Assembly (NCBI GenBank): GCA_001557505.1 | Contig: LSAX01000004.1 | Location: 2,294,001 to 2,358,000 of the forward strand | DNA from: Reticulascus tulasneorum | Lineage: Eukaryota > Ascomycota > Sordariomycetes > Glomerellales > Reticulascaceae | DNA length: 64,000 nt | Direction: 5' to 3' | In this document: positions 34,529 through 45,083 of the stretch, one piece after another | How the letters are laid out: the number at the start of each line of letters is the position of its first letter | Position numbering within the stretch: position 1 is the first letter of the stretch | Notes under the pieces: generated by a model | Told to the model about the DNA's origin: nothing | Databases searched by the model: none | Seen by the model: only the letters and a program-made list of their open reading frames with translations | Program-made: the position numbers and the translations under genes

Positions 34529-36595
34529 ATGTCAGACACAAGCGGCATGGCGGATGACGGCGTTGCTGACCACTATCAAGTCCTAGAGGAACTTGGTCGT
34601 AAGTACGCCTTCTCTCTGTGAACTGCCCTTGTTTAACATATATAATAGGCGGGAGTTTCGGAGTCGTATACAAAGCCATTGACAAAACCACTGGCGAAAC
34701 AGTCGCCATTAAGCACGTATGTTTCTTGTCACCGGCAGTAGATGCCCTTCCTTTGCTAACCAAAGACGTTGCAGATCGACCTTGAATCTAGCGAAGATGA
34801 CATCCAAGAAATACAAGGCGAGATTGCCGTCCTCAGCACCTGCGCAAGCTCCTTCGTCACACAGTACAAAGGAAGCTTTCTTAGAGGCCATAAGCTATGG
34901 ATCGTTATGGAATATCTGGGCGGCGGCTCTTGTCTAGACCTGGTGCGTTCGTTCGAAACAACGATTGAATAACATCATGCTAACCAAGTTCTGCCACAGC
35001 TGAAACCAGACAATTTCTCCGAAGTCCACATTGCCATCATATGTCGAGAACTGCTTCGAGGACTGGAATACTTGCATATTGAGGGGAAGATTCACAGGGA
35101 CATCAAAGCTGCCAATGTCCTCTTGTCAGAGAATGGCAAGGTCAAGCTGGCAGATTTCGGCGTCGCAGCCCAGCTTACGAACATAAAGTCCCAACGAAAT
35201 ACCTTCGTGGGAACACCTTTCTGGATGGCACCTGAAGTTATCCAACAAGACGGTTACGGCTTCAAAGCCGACATCTGGTCGCTGGGCATTACCGCTATGG
35301 AAATGGCAAATGGTGAACCGCCACTGGCACATATTCACCCGATGAAAGTCCTCTTCCATATCCCCAAGAATTCGCCGCCCCGGTTGGAAGGTAACTTCAG
35401 CAGAGACTTTAAGGACTTCATAGCCCAATGCCTAGTCAAGGACACAGATCGTCGACCATCTGCAAAGGACCTGCTGAAGCACAGGTTCATACGCTCCGCC
35501 GGCAAAGTAGAGGCGCTGCAAGAATTGATTGAAAGGAAGCAGATGTGGGATGCAAATCAGAACCGGCAATCGCACCCAATCTACTATCAGGAAACACTTC
35601 ATACTCTGTCCCCCAGAGATGAGACAGACGAGTGGTTGTTTGACACGGTGCGCTCAGTCATGCCTCGAAAGGCTACCATGAGATCCAGGAAGCCATCGTC
35701 TATCTTTTCTACTGAAGAGTCTATGAGGAGACTCGATCTCAAGGATGGACCTTTAGGCCCATCATCGCCTGCTGTAGGAACAGTTCGTCGGTCCACAGTC
35801 CGCCGACAACCCTCAGTAGCTCAATCACAGTCGAATGGATCCCCACGTCAGTCGTTGGCTCCAAGACGCCCCTTGCAACCAGATATGTCATTCGGCAACT
35901 CGGGCTCGACCACACGTCTCTTCCGGCGAGTGCCTTCCGACAGTTCCACGACTGGCCAGCTCGGCAAGTCTGCCTCGCCAAACTCTACTGTCGGTAACGA
36001 AAACCGCCCCCAAATTCTAGCAGCCCCAGTCGAAGCATCCAGCAAGGAAGCAAGCCTTGGACGACGTTTGTTCGAGAAAGCGCTTGACCCAACTCTAACA
36101 GAGCTGCATGCGCAAACCTCTGCAATGCCGAAGCGCGAGGCACTAGCAAAACTCACAGATGCCTTCACCCTACTGGATTCTGTTGACCCAGAGGGAGCTT
36201 ATCATCTACTGCAGAACTTGATGTCTGCAGTCTCCAAAGATAGCAAGCTCAATGCTGCCTTCCTGCAGCAACAGCAACAATCCACCAAGGCTCCATCTGA
36301 CGGTACCCCTCAAGGCACTGTCATCATTAAGAGCGCAGCAACTCCCTCAACCGGTAGCCCGTCGAAGCTCATCCTCGCATCAAATAATCCGCACCTCAAG
36401 AGCCATAGGCGGCGCAATGTGGATTCTTTGACCTCGGAAGCTCCTGAAAAGGAACGGGACAAGGAAAAGACGGCTCTTGAAGCAAAATACCCAGGTCGGG
36501 AAGCTCGCCCGGGCATGGAACATTGCAGACAGTTATCCGAAGTGCTCTATGGCCGCTGGGCAGATGGGCTGAAGATTAGGTGGCCAGCGGTGTAA
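34529..36595 (+). CDS. SID1: Sid1-type germinal-centre (STE20-family) protein kinase
   Basis: Exons 34529-34598, 34649-34716, 34775-34942 and 35000-36595 give 633 residues. The kinase domain (about 16-265) has the glycine loop [26 protein letters not shown] with the ATP-binding Lys45, [20 protein letters not shown] and [11 protein letters not shown]. All catalytic residues are present. The tail is long and Ser/Thr-rich. It carries [11 protein letters not shown] after the kinase domain and [13 protein letters not shown] at the end, both of which resemble the fission-yeast Sid1 tail; A. nidulans SepL is the same type. Sid1 binds Cdc14 and acts in the septation initiation network above Sid2. A Nak1/Kic1-type assignment is possible but fits the tail less well. 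The kinase is divergent from CYK3, another cytokinesis gene. Confidence 0.88.
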
Positions 36596-37240
36596 CTCAC
36601 CACCACTAACTGATAATGTTTGATACAAGCGGCGGGAAAGCGAAGGCGAGACGCGACATTTGCGTGCCTATACTGTTCTGTATGATGGTGTGTAGAAATT
36701 GTTACTGCATAGTGGTTTTGGACAGCATACAAAAGCATTGGGACGCCCAAAGTAGTAATCTTCTCTTCAGGTTCTCGGATGTCGACCTTGGGTCTAGTTT
36801 GCGCTGGGAACCTTGGAGCATTTCACGACTTATGATATCTAGACGGCCGACCCGAATTCACCTTGCCGCCTCGAGAAGAGGATGGCGTTTTTGAGTGACT
36901 TTAGATAGCGCATGGGCAGTGCGAGATTGCTTTGATAGTCGAATTAGAAATTGCATAATAAGTTGTGGTCCCTCATTGTGAGCTTGTGAGCAAAGTCAGG
37001 ATGATAAGCTGCGGAATAACTTGTTGAATTTGGAAGACCATCTTTGATTCCTTCAAACATAACCTAAGTGAACTCTCGAATACATGTGGGTTCGTCTGAT
37101 TGAATAAACTGCTTCACTGAGCCTACCACATAGGCAGGCCTGCTAGCATGGTCGTTGGACTCGTAGAGCATTACTTTGGAATCTCGCTATGAGTGATAGC
37201 CGAATGAGTCTGAAGGTTGCCACCGAGGGCGGGTATCTGA
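36596..37240. other. Convergent 3' region, SID1 / RAI1
   Basis: About 640 bp of downstream sequence of two converging genes. No open frame with recognisable content and no RNA gene is seen. Confidence 0.5.
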
Positions 37241-38870
37241 TTACACGCTACTATCGGGCTTCATTGACAATTTGATCCTCCAGTTGATAAATTCATCCGT
37301 CAATATCTCCCCATGGCCGGCCTCCTCAACCCTAAATACCTCGATAGTTGGCGAACCAGCCTTTCTTTGTATCCTCCAAACACCGTCATCGTTGATTGTC
37401 TTTCGAAGCCCTGCGTCCTGGTTAGCAACGTCTTCGCATGGGCTGTCTTCGCAGCATAAGCGTCTGGACATACATTCTAAGAAAACACCAGCAAAGTTTA
37501 CGCAGGCGTCGGCATTCCACGTCGGATTATGCCTCCTCATCACTGTCTCTGGAATCTTCTCCGTCTGGATCTCCTCAACGCGAGCGAGATGACCGTTCTG
37601 AGTCCGGAAGCCGACTATGATCTTCGGGACGCCGAGGAGGAAGGACTGGATCCAGAACTTCATGAGTTTGCGATGGAAGTTACCAACATCTCGGTCACTG
37701 CGGAATTCGGCACTCGTTTTCAACTCAACCCAATTTATCGGCGCGCCTTGTTTTGTAGGTTTGGAATCCCATACTTCGGTGAACGGATGGTCAGCTTTAT
37801 GCAGGGGAAAGGAAGACCATGGCATTGACTGTGATACTTACTCGCATCAACTTCACCTCCTAGGCAGAGAACTGTCTTTCCTATGCCAGTTCGTACTACA
37901 GAGCAGTATTGAGCTTTGTTGTTTACGACTTCTTTTTGCCGGTTTACGATATATTCTCTTGTCGTCTCTCCCCAAGGAGCCGGGAGAGTTGATATGGTCT
38001 CGAACTTGTAACCTGCCAGCCGTTCAGCGCTGAACTTGAACTCCTAATTTCCAGATAGGAGACGAGCGAAAAGATCTTACCCCAGAACTGCATCACTTCT
38101 GGCGAATTTGGGCCTCTCCTTTGTTGAGCGTTTTGTTGCCTCTGTGATTCCTGCTTATACTTGTGATTCTCTTCAATGAATCTAGATAATTTAGCTTGGT
38201 CTGGCATTGCACGAACGATTTTCCTACATGCAGTCCTTGACCACAGAGTCAGCTCGGGCACACGTTATGAGATTGCATAGCAGATGAACAAACCTGGTAA
38301 AGTGTAGCATTCATCTCAAAGCTAGGCCTCTGACGTTAGACCTGCAATTAAGCTTCCTGGGAATAACTCACCCATCTCGATCCTCAAAAGGAGAGGTCAT
38401 GAGCTAGCCATCCTTTAGCTCGATAACATAGTTACTACACGTTACTTATTGCTCACTTTGGTCATCATTCCTCTCCAGGTTACCACCTGGGCGTCAATCT
38501 TCATTCCCATTTCTTGTTCGTGAGCAGCAATAGTTTTCAGTAGACTATCCAAATGCTCATCTCTAGAATCATCGTGCTTGACAAATGTATCGAAACCTTC
38601 GGATAGGTTCGCCCCAAGCTCTGGGGTGTAATAATACCTCAGGGACGAATCCCCAAGTCGGAACTCATGGTTGTCATCGTATGAGAAGCAAGCGAATTCC
38701 TAAGAGGCGGATTAACGTGAGTTCCGTCCAGGTTTAGGTGAACAGCCCGAAGATAGAGCAGACTTTAGTCGACTCGGCGTCCCTTCCAAAATGCTCACCT
38801 TTGGCCGTTTTACTGGTTGGCTGGCACCCATAAACCGAGCTACGGGCTGAATTGAAAATTTACCAGCCAT
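37241..38870 (-). CDS. RAI1: Decapping nuclease Rai1 (DXO family)
   Basis: Eight exons are needed: 38870-38799, 38699-38457, 38403-38372, 38321-38294, 38235-38228, 38181-38081, 38012-37842 and 37773-37241, giving 395 residues. The joined protein shows EFACFSYDDNHEFRLGDSSL, VVTWRGMMTKLMTSPFEDRD, GFEMNATLYQDCIFIEENH, NNKAQYCSVVRTGIGKTVLC, GGEVDAIWDSKP, INWVELKTSAEF and KFWIQSFLLGVPKIIVGFR. The GGEVD and ELK elements supply metal-binding residues of the DXO/Rai1 active site. Rai1 removes incomplete 5' caps and stimulates the nuclear 5'-3' exonuclease Rat1. The fifth exon is only 8 nt (GACTGCAT); without it the frame breaks. Despite the heavy interruption no defect is seen. Divergent from SEC8. 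Confidence 0.92.
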
Positions 38871-39436
38871 GATCGCTACCCTACATACCAGCGCGTGATT
38901 GTTGGATGGATTGTTCGATCTTTGGGAGCCGAGGAATCGCCGATAAAGATCCAATCAAGCAATTGTCGTTGTCAATGCGATACTCTTGGATGCTTGGTTA
39001 GTAGTGAAACCTACGTTCAACTTGGTTCACCGAGGCTTGCAAGGTGTGAAAGTAGCCGACAGTCCTGCATGCTCAGTGGAGGCTGTTTCTGTTTTAGGCC
39101 TCTCGATTCGCTAAGCTCGCTAAAACAACCTCTAAGACCGCTGCAAATGATTCAAACGACGCTGAAACATTCCCAGCCATGGCTGTCCAGGCTTTCTACG
39201 TAGTGGGTGGCTGAACCTCGAGTTTTACGGGGGTTCAACCTGCCTTCTTACTTGTCGCAGTACCTTTGCTTCATGCATCATCACCATCCGAGAACGTCAC
39301 CAACAACTGCAGCTATTGCTTCCGCCGGGCCATTCCCCCCGACTTCCCATCACCGTCCTGCGACCCGAGAGCCCGACCATGCGACGACATCCAACATCCG
39401 ACGTGTAGATTGCGCCTCACCTGATGCTCATTCACC
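38871..39436. promoter_or_regulatory. Shared divergent promoter region, RAI1 / SEC8
   Basis: 566 bp separate the two start codons. The interval has no coding signal; it must hold both promoters and 5' leaders. No specific factor site is claimed. Confidence 0.5.
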
Positions 39437-42400
39437 ATGGCGAACTCGAACCGATACGGGGTTTCGTATCGCAACGGTAACGGCTATGGCAACTTTCAAA
39501 GAAATGAGGATCGCGAGGATTACGATCCCTTCGGCGAGGGATATGGAGGCGACCGTTATGGGACGCCTCCGCCAGTGAACGCGCGAGCGCCGCCAGCAAT
39601 ACGAAGTGCTCCTCCACGACGAGAGCGCGCGCCAGAGACAAACGCAGAGAGGCAGATCACCCAGGTACTCGAGCATATCAAAGTGGAATGGCCCTCCATG
39701 TGCCAGAATGACTGTGTTCCTGTCCAATTAGCACTTCAGCTCCTCGACACCAGCTCTGTCGGTCGAGCACACGAGTATCGCAAGTTCCAACAAACGCATA
39801 CCTATTTGCAAGATTCGCTGAAGAACATTGTCCATGAGCACCACCAGGGTTTCAACAGCTCGATTGGAACGTTCCATAAGATTCAAGGTAGTATACAGGC
39901 CTCGCAGAAACGAGTGCGCACACTGAAGGATTCTTTGGCGGTGTCGAAGACGAGCCTTTGCACGACGGATCCCGAACTCAAAAAGCTATCCGCGGCGTCT
40001 CAAGCCTACGACGAACTGTTGCAGACACTGAACGAGGTGGAGGAGGTGCGGTTGGTGCCAGACCAGTTGGAGGCGCGGATTTCTGAGAAGCGGTTTCTGG
40101 CAGCGGTCGAGGTTCTGCAAAATGGTCTCAGGAAGCTGCGGAAACCCGAACTAGATAACATCGGAGGTCTGAGTGATCTAAGAAGTTATCTTGCCAACCA
40201 AGAAACGGCTCTGATGGATATCCTGGTGGAAGAGCTTCATGAGCACCTATATCTTAAATCCCCTTATTGCCAGGAGAGGTGGCAAAGTCTTGCCAAGACA
40301 CAAGGTGCCTTCAATGACACGTACGCAGAGTCAACAGCAATCGCGCCGTTCCACCAGATTTTGGATGCTATGGACTTCGAACGAACTGCGGTCGAGGACC
40401 CTGCCAAGAACCCTGAAGCGGACACGTTCTATTACGTTGGACTGTTGGTTGAAGCTTTGAATAAGCTAGGACGACTTGAAACTGCGGTCGATACACTTAA
40501 GCAGAGATTGCCGGTGGAGCTCTTTGGCATTGTTAATGAGACTATCAACGAGGTTGACCAACGGCATCCAAGCTCACTGAGAGGAAGCTCTACAAATACC
40601 CAAGGCTTGCACATCTACGGAAACCGAGAAACACAAATGCGAGCAGATGTGATATACGACCTGCTGTGGACTTTGTACGGGAAGTTCGAGGCCATTGCGG
40701 AAGGCCAGCGTGTGTTTCACGAATCTATCAAGGCTCTCATTCGCCGCGAAGGAGCTGGAAATAATAGCGCCCTTCTCGGCAGCTTCAAAGAGCTCTGGAA
40801 CTTGTATCAGAACGAGATTCGATCTCTCTTACACAACTATGTTACCACGGATGCAGATCTCTACCAGTTCAACACATCACCAAAGCCAGGGGCGGCTATC
40901 AACGGGACTAAGGACGCTGCAAGGGAGCACTTATTCAAGCTCGCTGAGGCCGACCCAAAGTCGGTCGACATGGTGACAGAATACGATGCACTCGAGAGCA
41001 TCATCCGAGCCGCTGTGCCAGGTTTGACAGAAAGCTCTCGTAAGCCAGGCGCTGATAAAAAGGCATCAATGATCGGAAATCGGTCGACTTTGGATGGGAG
41101 TAGCTCTAAGCGTGCGACGACTTCAGCTTACGAGACAAAGCAGACTTCGGACTCGTACAAGTCGTTGGTTGAGCCAAGCGTCTTCAACATGAGTCTTTTG
41201 TTACCCCCGACGTTGGTCTTCCTTCAGCGCTTGAAGAACATTGTTCCTCCTGGCTCTGATCTGGCAACGAGCACCTTGACATCTTTCCTGGATAATTTCC
41301 TGGTCAACGTTTTCCAGCCACAACTGGACGAGACACTTGGCAAGCTCAGCGACACCATCTTTGGCGAATCTGACACATTCCTGCAAGATCAAGAATGGTC
41401 TCAGGTTGCTCGCCGGCCAGTGTTCAAAGGCACAACAGCCTTCTTCACTGTCGTCACCGCGTTCTGTAGAATGCTGAGTACCATCCCGCACGATCAAGCA
41501 CTTACCTCACTTATAATTACCCAAATGATGAGGTACTACGACCGTTGTTTTGGCTGGTACAAGTCGCTTGTAACCAAAGCCCAAGAACAGGCAACAGACC
41601 CGCAGACCCTCAGAACCTCAGCGTTCCTAGCGGTAGAGCCGGGCGACGTCCACGAGACAATGAAGAAGTTATGGACGTCTGACACGCTCGATCGAGAACT
41701 GTTGGAGAAGGAAGTTGGGCTGTTGATCGTGCAGACAAACGAGAAGCGTATGGAACTCAGCGACATCATCCAGGATAAGGATACGATTTCGTCGCTATGC
41801 CTGCTGTACACGAGCATGAAATGGCTTTCAGTTAAAGTCTCAAGCCTGCGGCACATAACTCGAAACGATGCAGACTCCTCGCGGCCCAATCTGCCAAGAC
41901 AGTCGAGCAAGCGTTGGACGTTGATGAACGACCCCAACAAGATTACGAGCGAGGAAGGACCTGTGTACTTGCCAATGACACAGGAAACAGCCCAGTAAGT
42001 TCAACCACGGATCATCATGCGGCTCCCGCTGATAAGCTAACCTTCTTCCCAGGGCATTCGACAGCATTCTCTCCTCTTACGAAGAACTAGCTGGCACAGC
42101 GCTCCTAACGTTGCACATGGAAATTCGGTGCCAGATCATCTACTCCCTCCGCACCGCCCTCTCGCCAGACACGGCACCGTACCTTCTCGACCAAGAAGTC
42201 AACGAGCCCGACCCGCAAATCCTCACTCTCAACTCCGACCTCGTCTCCTATGACGAAACCATCACGCGTTACCTCCGCACTAAGGAGGAAGCCTTCATTC
42301 GCACTGGCCTCGGCCTGCTGATCAACTCGTACCTTGTCGGCAACGCGCTGCTAGTCTCGCCCATGAACTCCAAGGGCTGCGGGCGCATGCAGCTGAACAT

Positions 42401-42707
42401 CCTCGTGCTGCAGCAGAACCTGAAGAACATCGAGGAGGGCGTCGACCTCGCCCGCGCGGCCAACTACTTCAGCTTGTTCGACAAGGGGCCCGACGCAATC
42501 GTCGACAAGGCGAGGGAGGACAAGGACAAGAAGGGCGCGGATGCCGGCGGGGATCCCGATGTCTTCTCCTACGATGAGCTGAAGGCCATGATGGAGCTTT
42601 GCTTCAGCGAACAACTCGCAAATCCGGAACGGGGTATTGCATCGGCGGCTAAGAGGCAGATGGCGGATAAGATGTTGGGATTGAGCGAGTATATGTGGCA
42701 AAACTAG
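39437..42707 (+). CDS. SEC8: Exocyst complex subunit Sec8
   Basis: Exons 39437-41994 and 42053-42707 give 1070 residues. The first 75 residues are a disordered Gly/Asn/Arg/Tyr-rich leader (MANSNRYGVSYRNGNGYGNF). The Sec8 N-terminal coiled region follows: QITQVLEHIKVEWPSMCQND, FNSSIGTFHKIQGSIQASQK, RVRTLKDSLAVSKTSL. The C-terminus is alpha-helical and ends LGLSEYMWQN. Sec8 is a core exocyst subunit that tethers secretory vesicles to the plasma membrane at hyphal tips and septa. Its length fits fungal Sec8 proteins (about 1000-1100). The start is the first ATG in this frame. The single intron near the 3' end is GTAAGT...TTCCCAG. It converges with YTM1. Confidence 0.94.
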
Positions 42708-42987
42708 GAGGGTTCTTGTTCTTACACTCGCTGGGTTTGATTAAGTATCCTTGCTCTTGTGCCTATTTAGGTCGAATAGCTTGTCTGGTTTGCACGGTGT
42801 TGTGGAGGCGTATCACCCATCCATACAGGGCCTTGTAGGACTGGCACATGAATATGATTTGTCACATGTGGACTTGAAATTTCACAATGACCTTCTTTTA
42901 ACTTGTCGAAATCCGAGAGTCACAAGGGGTATATCTCTTCAACGATCTATCAAGCTTTTACGACATCCCTTCCCAGATAATCTGAAA

Positions 42988-44473
42988 TCATGACCCGAGA
43001 ATATCCCTCCCTCTATTGATTTGCACCCTCTTGTCCTCACCACCACTCACAATACCCCACGTCTTATCCCAGCACACGCTCAGAACCTTTGCGCCCTCGC
43101 CACCAAGCGGTACTTTCTTGCCCTTCAACGACTCCCGCGCAATCGTATATGCCGGCTCGCTCACGCTTCCGCCGCCCTCCTCCTTTGTTGCCGCTCGTAC
43201 GCTGCGCAGATCCCAGACCTTGCAGGTGCCGTCGTGCGAGCCCGACACGAGACTGTAGTCGTTCTCGGGCGATGCGGCGAGGCTCGACACCATGTTGGTG
43301 TGCCCGCGGAGCGTGAGGACCGAGGTGGCGGACGCCGAGGCACGGGGATCGAGGAGTGTGATATGGCGCGCTGTGGAGCCAGCGGCGAGGAGAGAGTTGG
43401 TAGGGAGTGCGGCGAGGGAGAGGAGTGGGTGAAGGGTTGTGAGCGTCGAGACGACGCGGGAGGTTGTCAGGTCGATTGTGCGCAGGGTGTGGTCGGCGGA
43501 GGCGGAGTACGCGACTGTCGAGTCGGTGGGATGGAATATCGCCGCCATGGCTGCGCTTTCGTGCACCGGGATCATCGCCAGCGGCCCACGCTGAGCCGCA
43601 GAGACGGAGGAGGTCAATTTTGCCCGCTTCGTGGAATGTGCAGAAGGGATGCTCTCGGGGTCCACAGCCGGAGCAGATCTTTTGGACGCAGACCACAGCC
43701 CAACGCAACCATCGGACGAAGCCGACAGCATCCGCTTCGTTCCGCCATTGACGTCGAGGGAATGCACCATCTTCTTGTGCCCGTAGAGCTCTAATGTAGG
43801 CTTCAGCTCCCCCGAGAAATGATCCGCTGATTCCGTATACTCCCAGACCACGATCTTCTGATCCAAGCCTGTCGATGCTAGTTGCGTTGCAGAAAGAAAC
43901 TTCGCCGCCGTAAGTAGTTTGCTATGCCCACCACCTCTCGCTGATGCAGACGTCGCCAGAGCTTGTCCCGACCCATCCCACACCCTTACGAGTCCGTCGT
44001 ACGCCGCCGAGAGGATCCGGTCTTGTCCCGGCCCAAAAGTCTCACCGGACCAGCGACCAGCAGGCGAAGTGCCCGAGAGTATGTCGATGCAGGCAACCCA
44101 GTCGTCGTGCTCGAAACTCGCTTCGTATACGGGCGGCAGGAGACTTCGTACATACTGCAGCGTCACTGTCGTTTCGGAAGAGAGCCCATTGGTCTTGAGG
44201 TATTCTTCCAACGTGGTGCGGAGGAATGTGCCGTTTACGAGAAAGTCGAGCGGGATTGCGGCGGTGGTGTTGAGCATGGACTCGGAATTGACGATCCTTG
44301 AAAGGCCATATCTCTTGATATCTACCACCTGATCAGTCACTGGCCATTGGGTTTGCAGGGCATAGATATCACATACCTGCTGGTACGAGCAGTTGCCGTT
44401 TGCTCTCGGGAAGTTGTAGATCTTCATGTGTAGTCGTGAAATTGACCTTCAATTGGCCCGTGGAGGATTCCAT
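42988..44473 (-). CDS. YTM1: Ribosome biogenesis WD40 protein Ytm1
   Basis: Exons 44473-44377 and 44321-42988 give 476 residues. The N-terminus [20 protein letters not shown] and [20 protein letters not shown] form the ubiquitin-like NLE domain that binds the MIDAS domain of Rea1/Mdn1. [19 protein letters not shown] follows, then seven WD-type repeats (for example [46 protein letters not shown]). Ytm1 works with Erb1 and Nop7 (PeBoW) in 27S pre-rRNA processing and is removed from pre-60S particles by Rea1. The longest open frame on this strand begins at an ATG (44427) in another frame and reads through the intron; only the start at 44473 with the GTATGT...GGTAG intron gives the family sequence. 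Confidence 0.94.
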
Positions 44474-45083
44474 TCTCGTGATCAAAAGTTGTCGAACTTG
44501 TGCAGTGCAAGGTGCTGTAGTGGATAACCCCAGAGTTTAGTTACCTGCAGGTAAACAAGACTGATGCCAAGATGGCGACCAGGGGCTCTTCACTTGAGTT
44601 GAGGATACCCTTCTGTGAAAAATTGTCAAATAATCGGCAAGGTCCAAATCGGCGCTTCTTTCAAATGTCACAAAAATTTATTTTTCAGTCCACCAGTTTC
44701 CTTCAGCCTTGCGACGCTACTATAACCCCGCCATCTGAGGGCCAATCATCATTGTGGCGAACGAGCGCCACGAATACAATTCATCAGGTACAAGGCTGAA
44801 CATGGAACATTAGTTGATATATGTCCCGAACACGGCCAGTCTTCGTCAATACGTAAATGACTGAGGTCGTTACATTTCGCTGGCACCCAGATCACAAGTA
44901 GTTTGATACAAGTACAGTTGACCCAGCCGTCTGAACAGGCACCCATGATGTGCCCGTTAGAACCGTTGATAAGAACGGCAACGACAAGGCGGCTTTCGTC
45001 CATTTGGTGATCTACCAGATCCGAGCTCTCGTCCAAAGCCCATCTAGTCCAATTCTTTTGGATGACTAGATCTCACGTGGCAA
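44474..45083. other. Intergenic region, YTM1 upstream / CBP80 downstream
   Basis: About 610 bp between two genes on the same strand. It should contain the YTM1 promoter and the CBP80 3' end. No further gene is seen. Confidence 0.5.

Noticed and set aside
43021..43794. Long plus-strand frames opposite YTM1
   Set aside because: Antisense shadows of the WD40 coding region.
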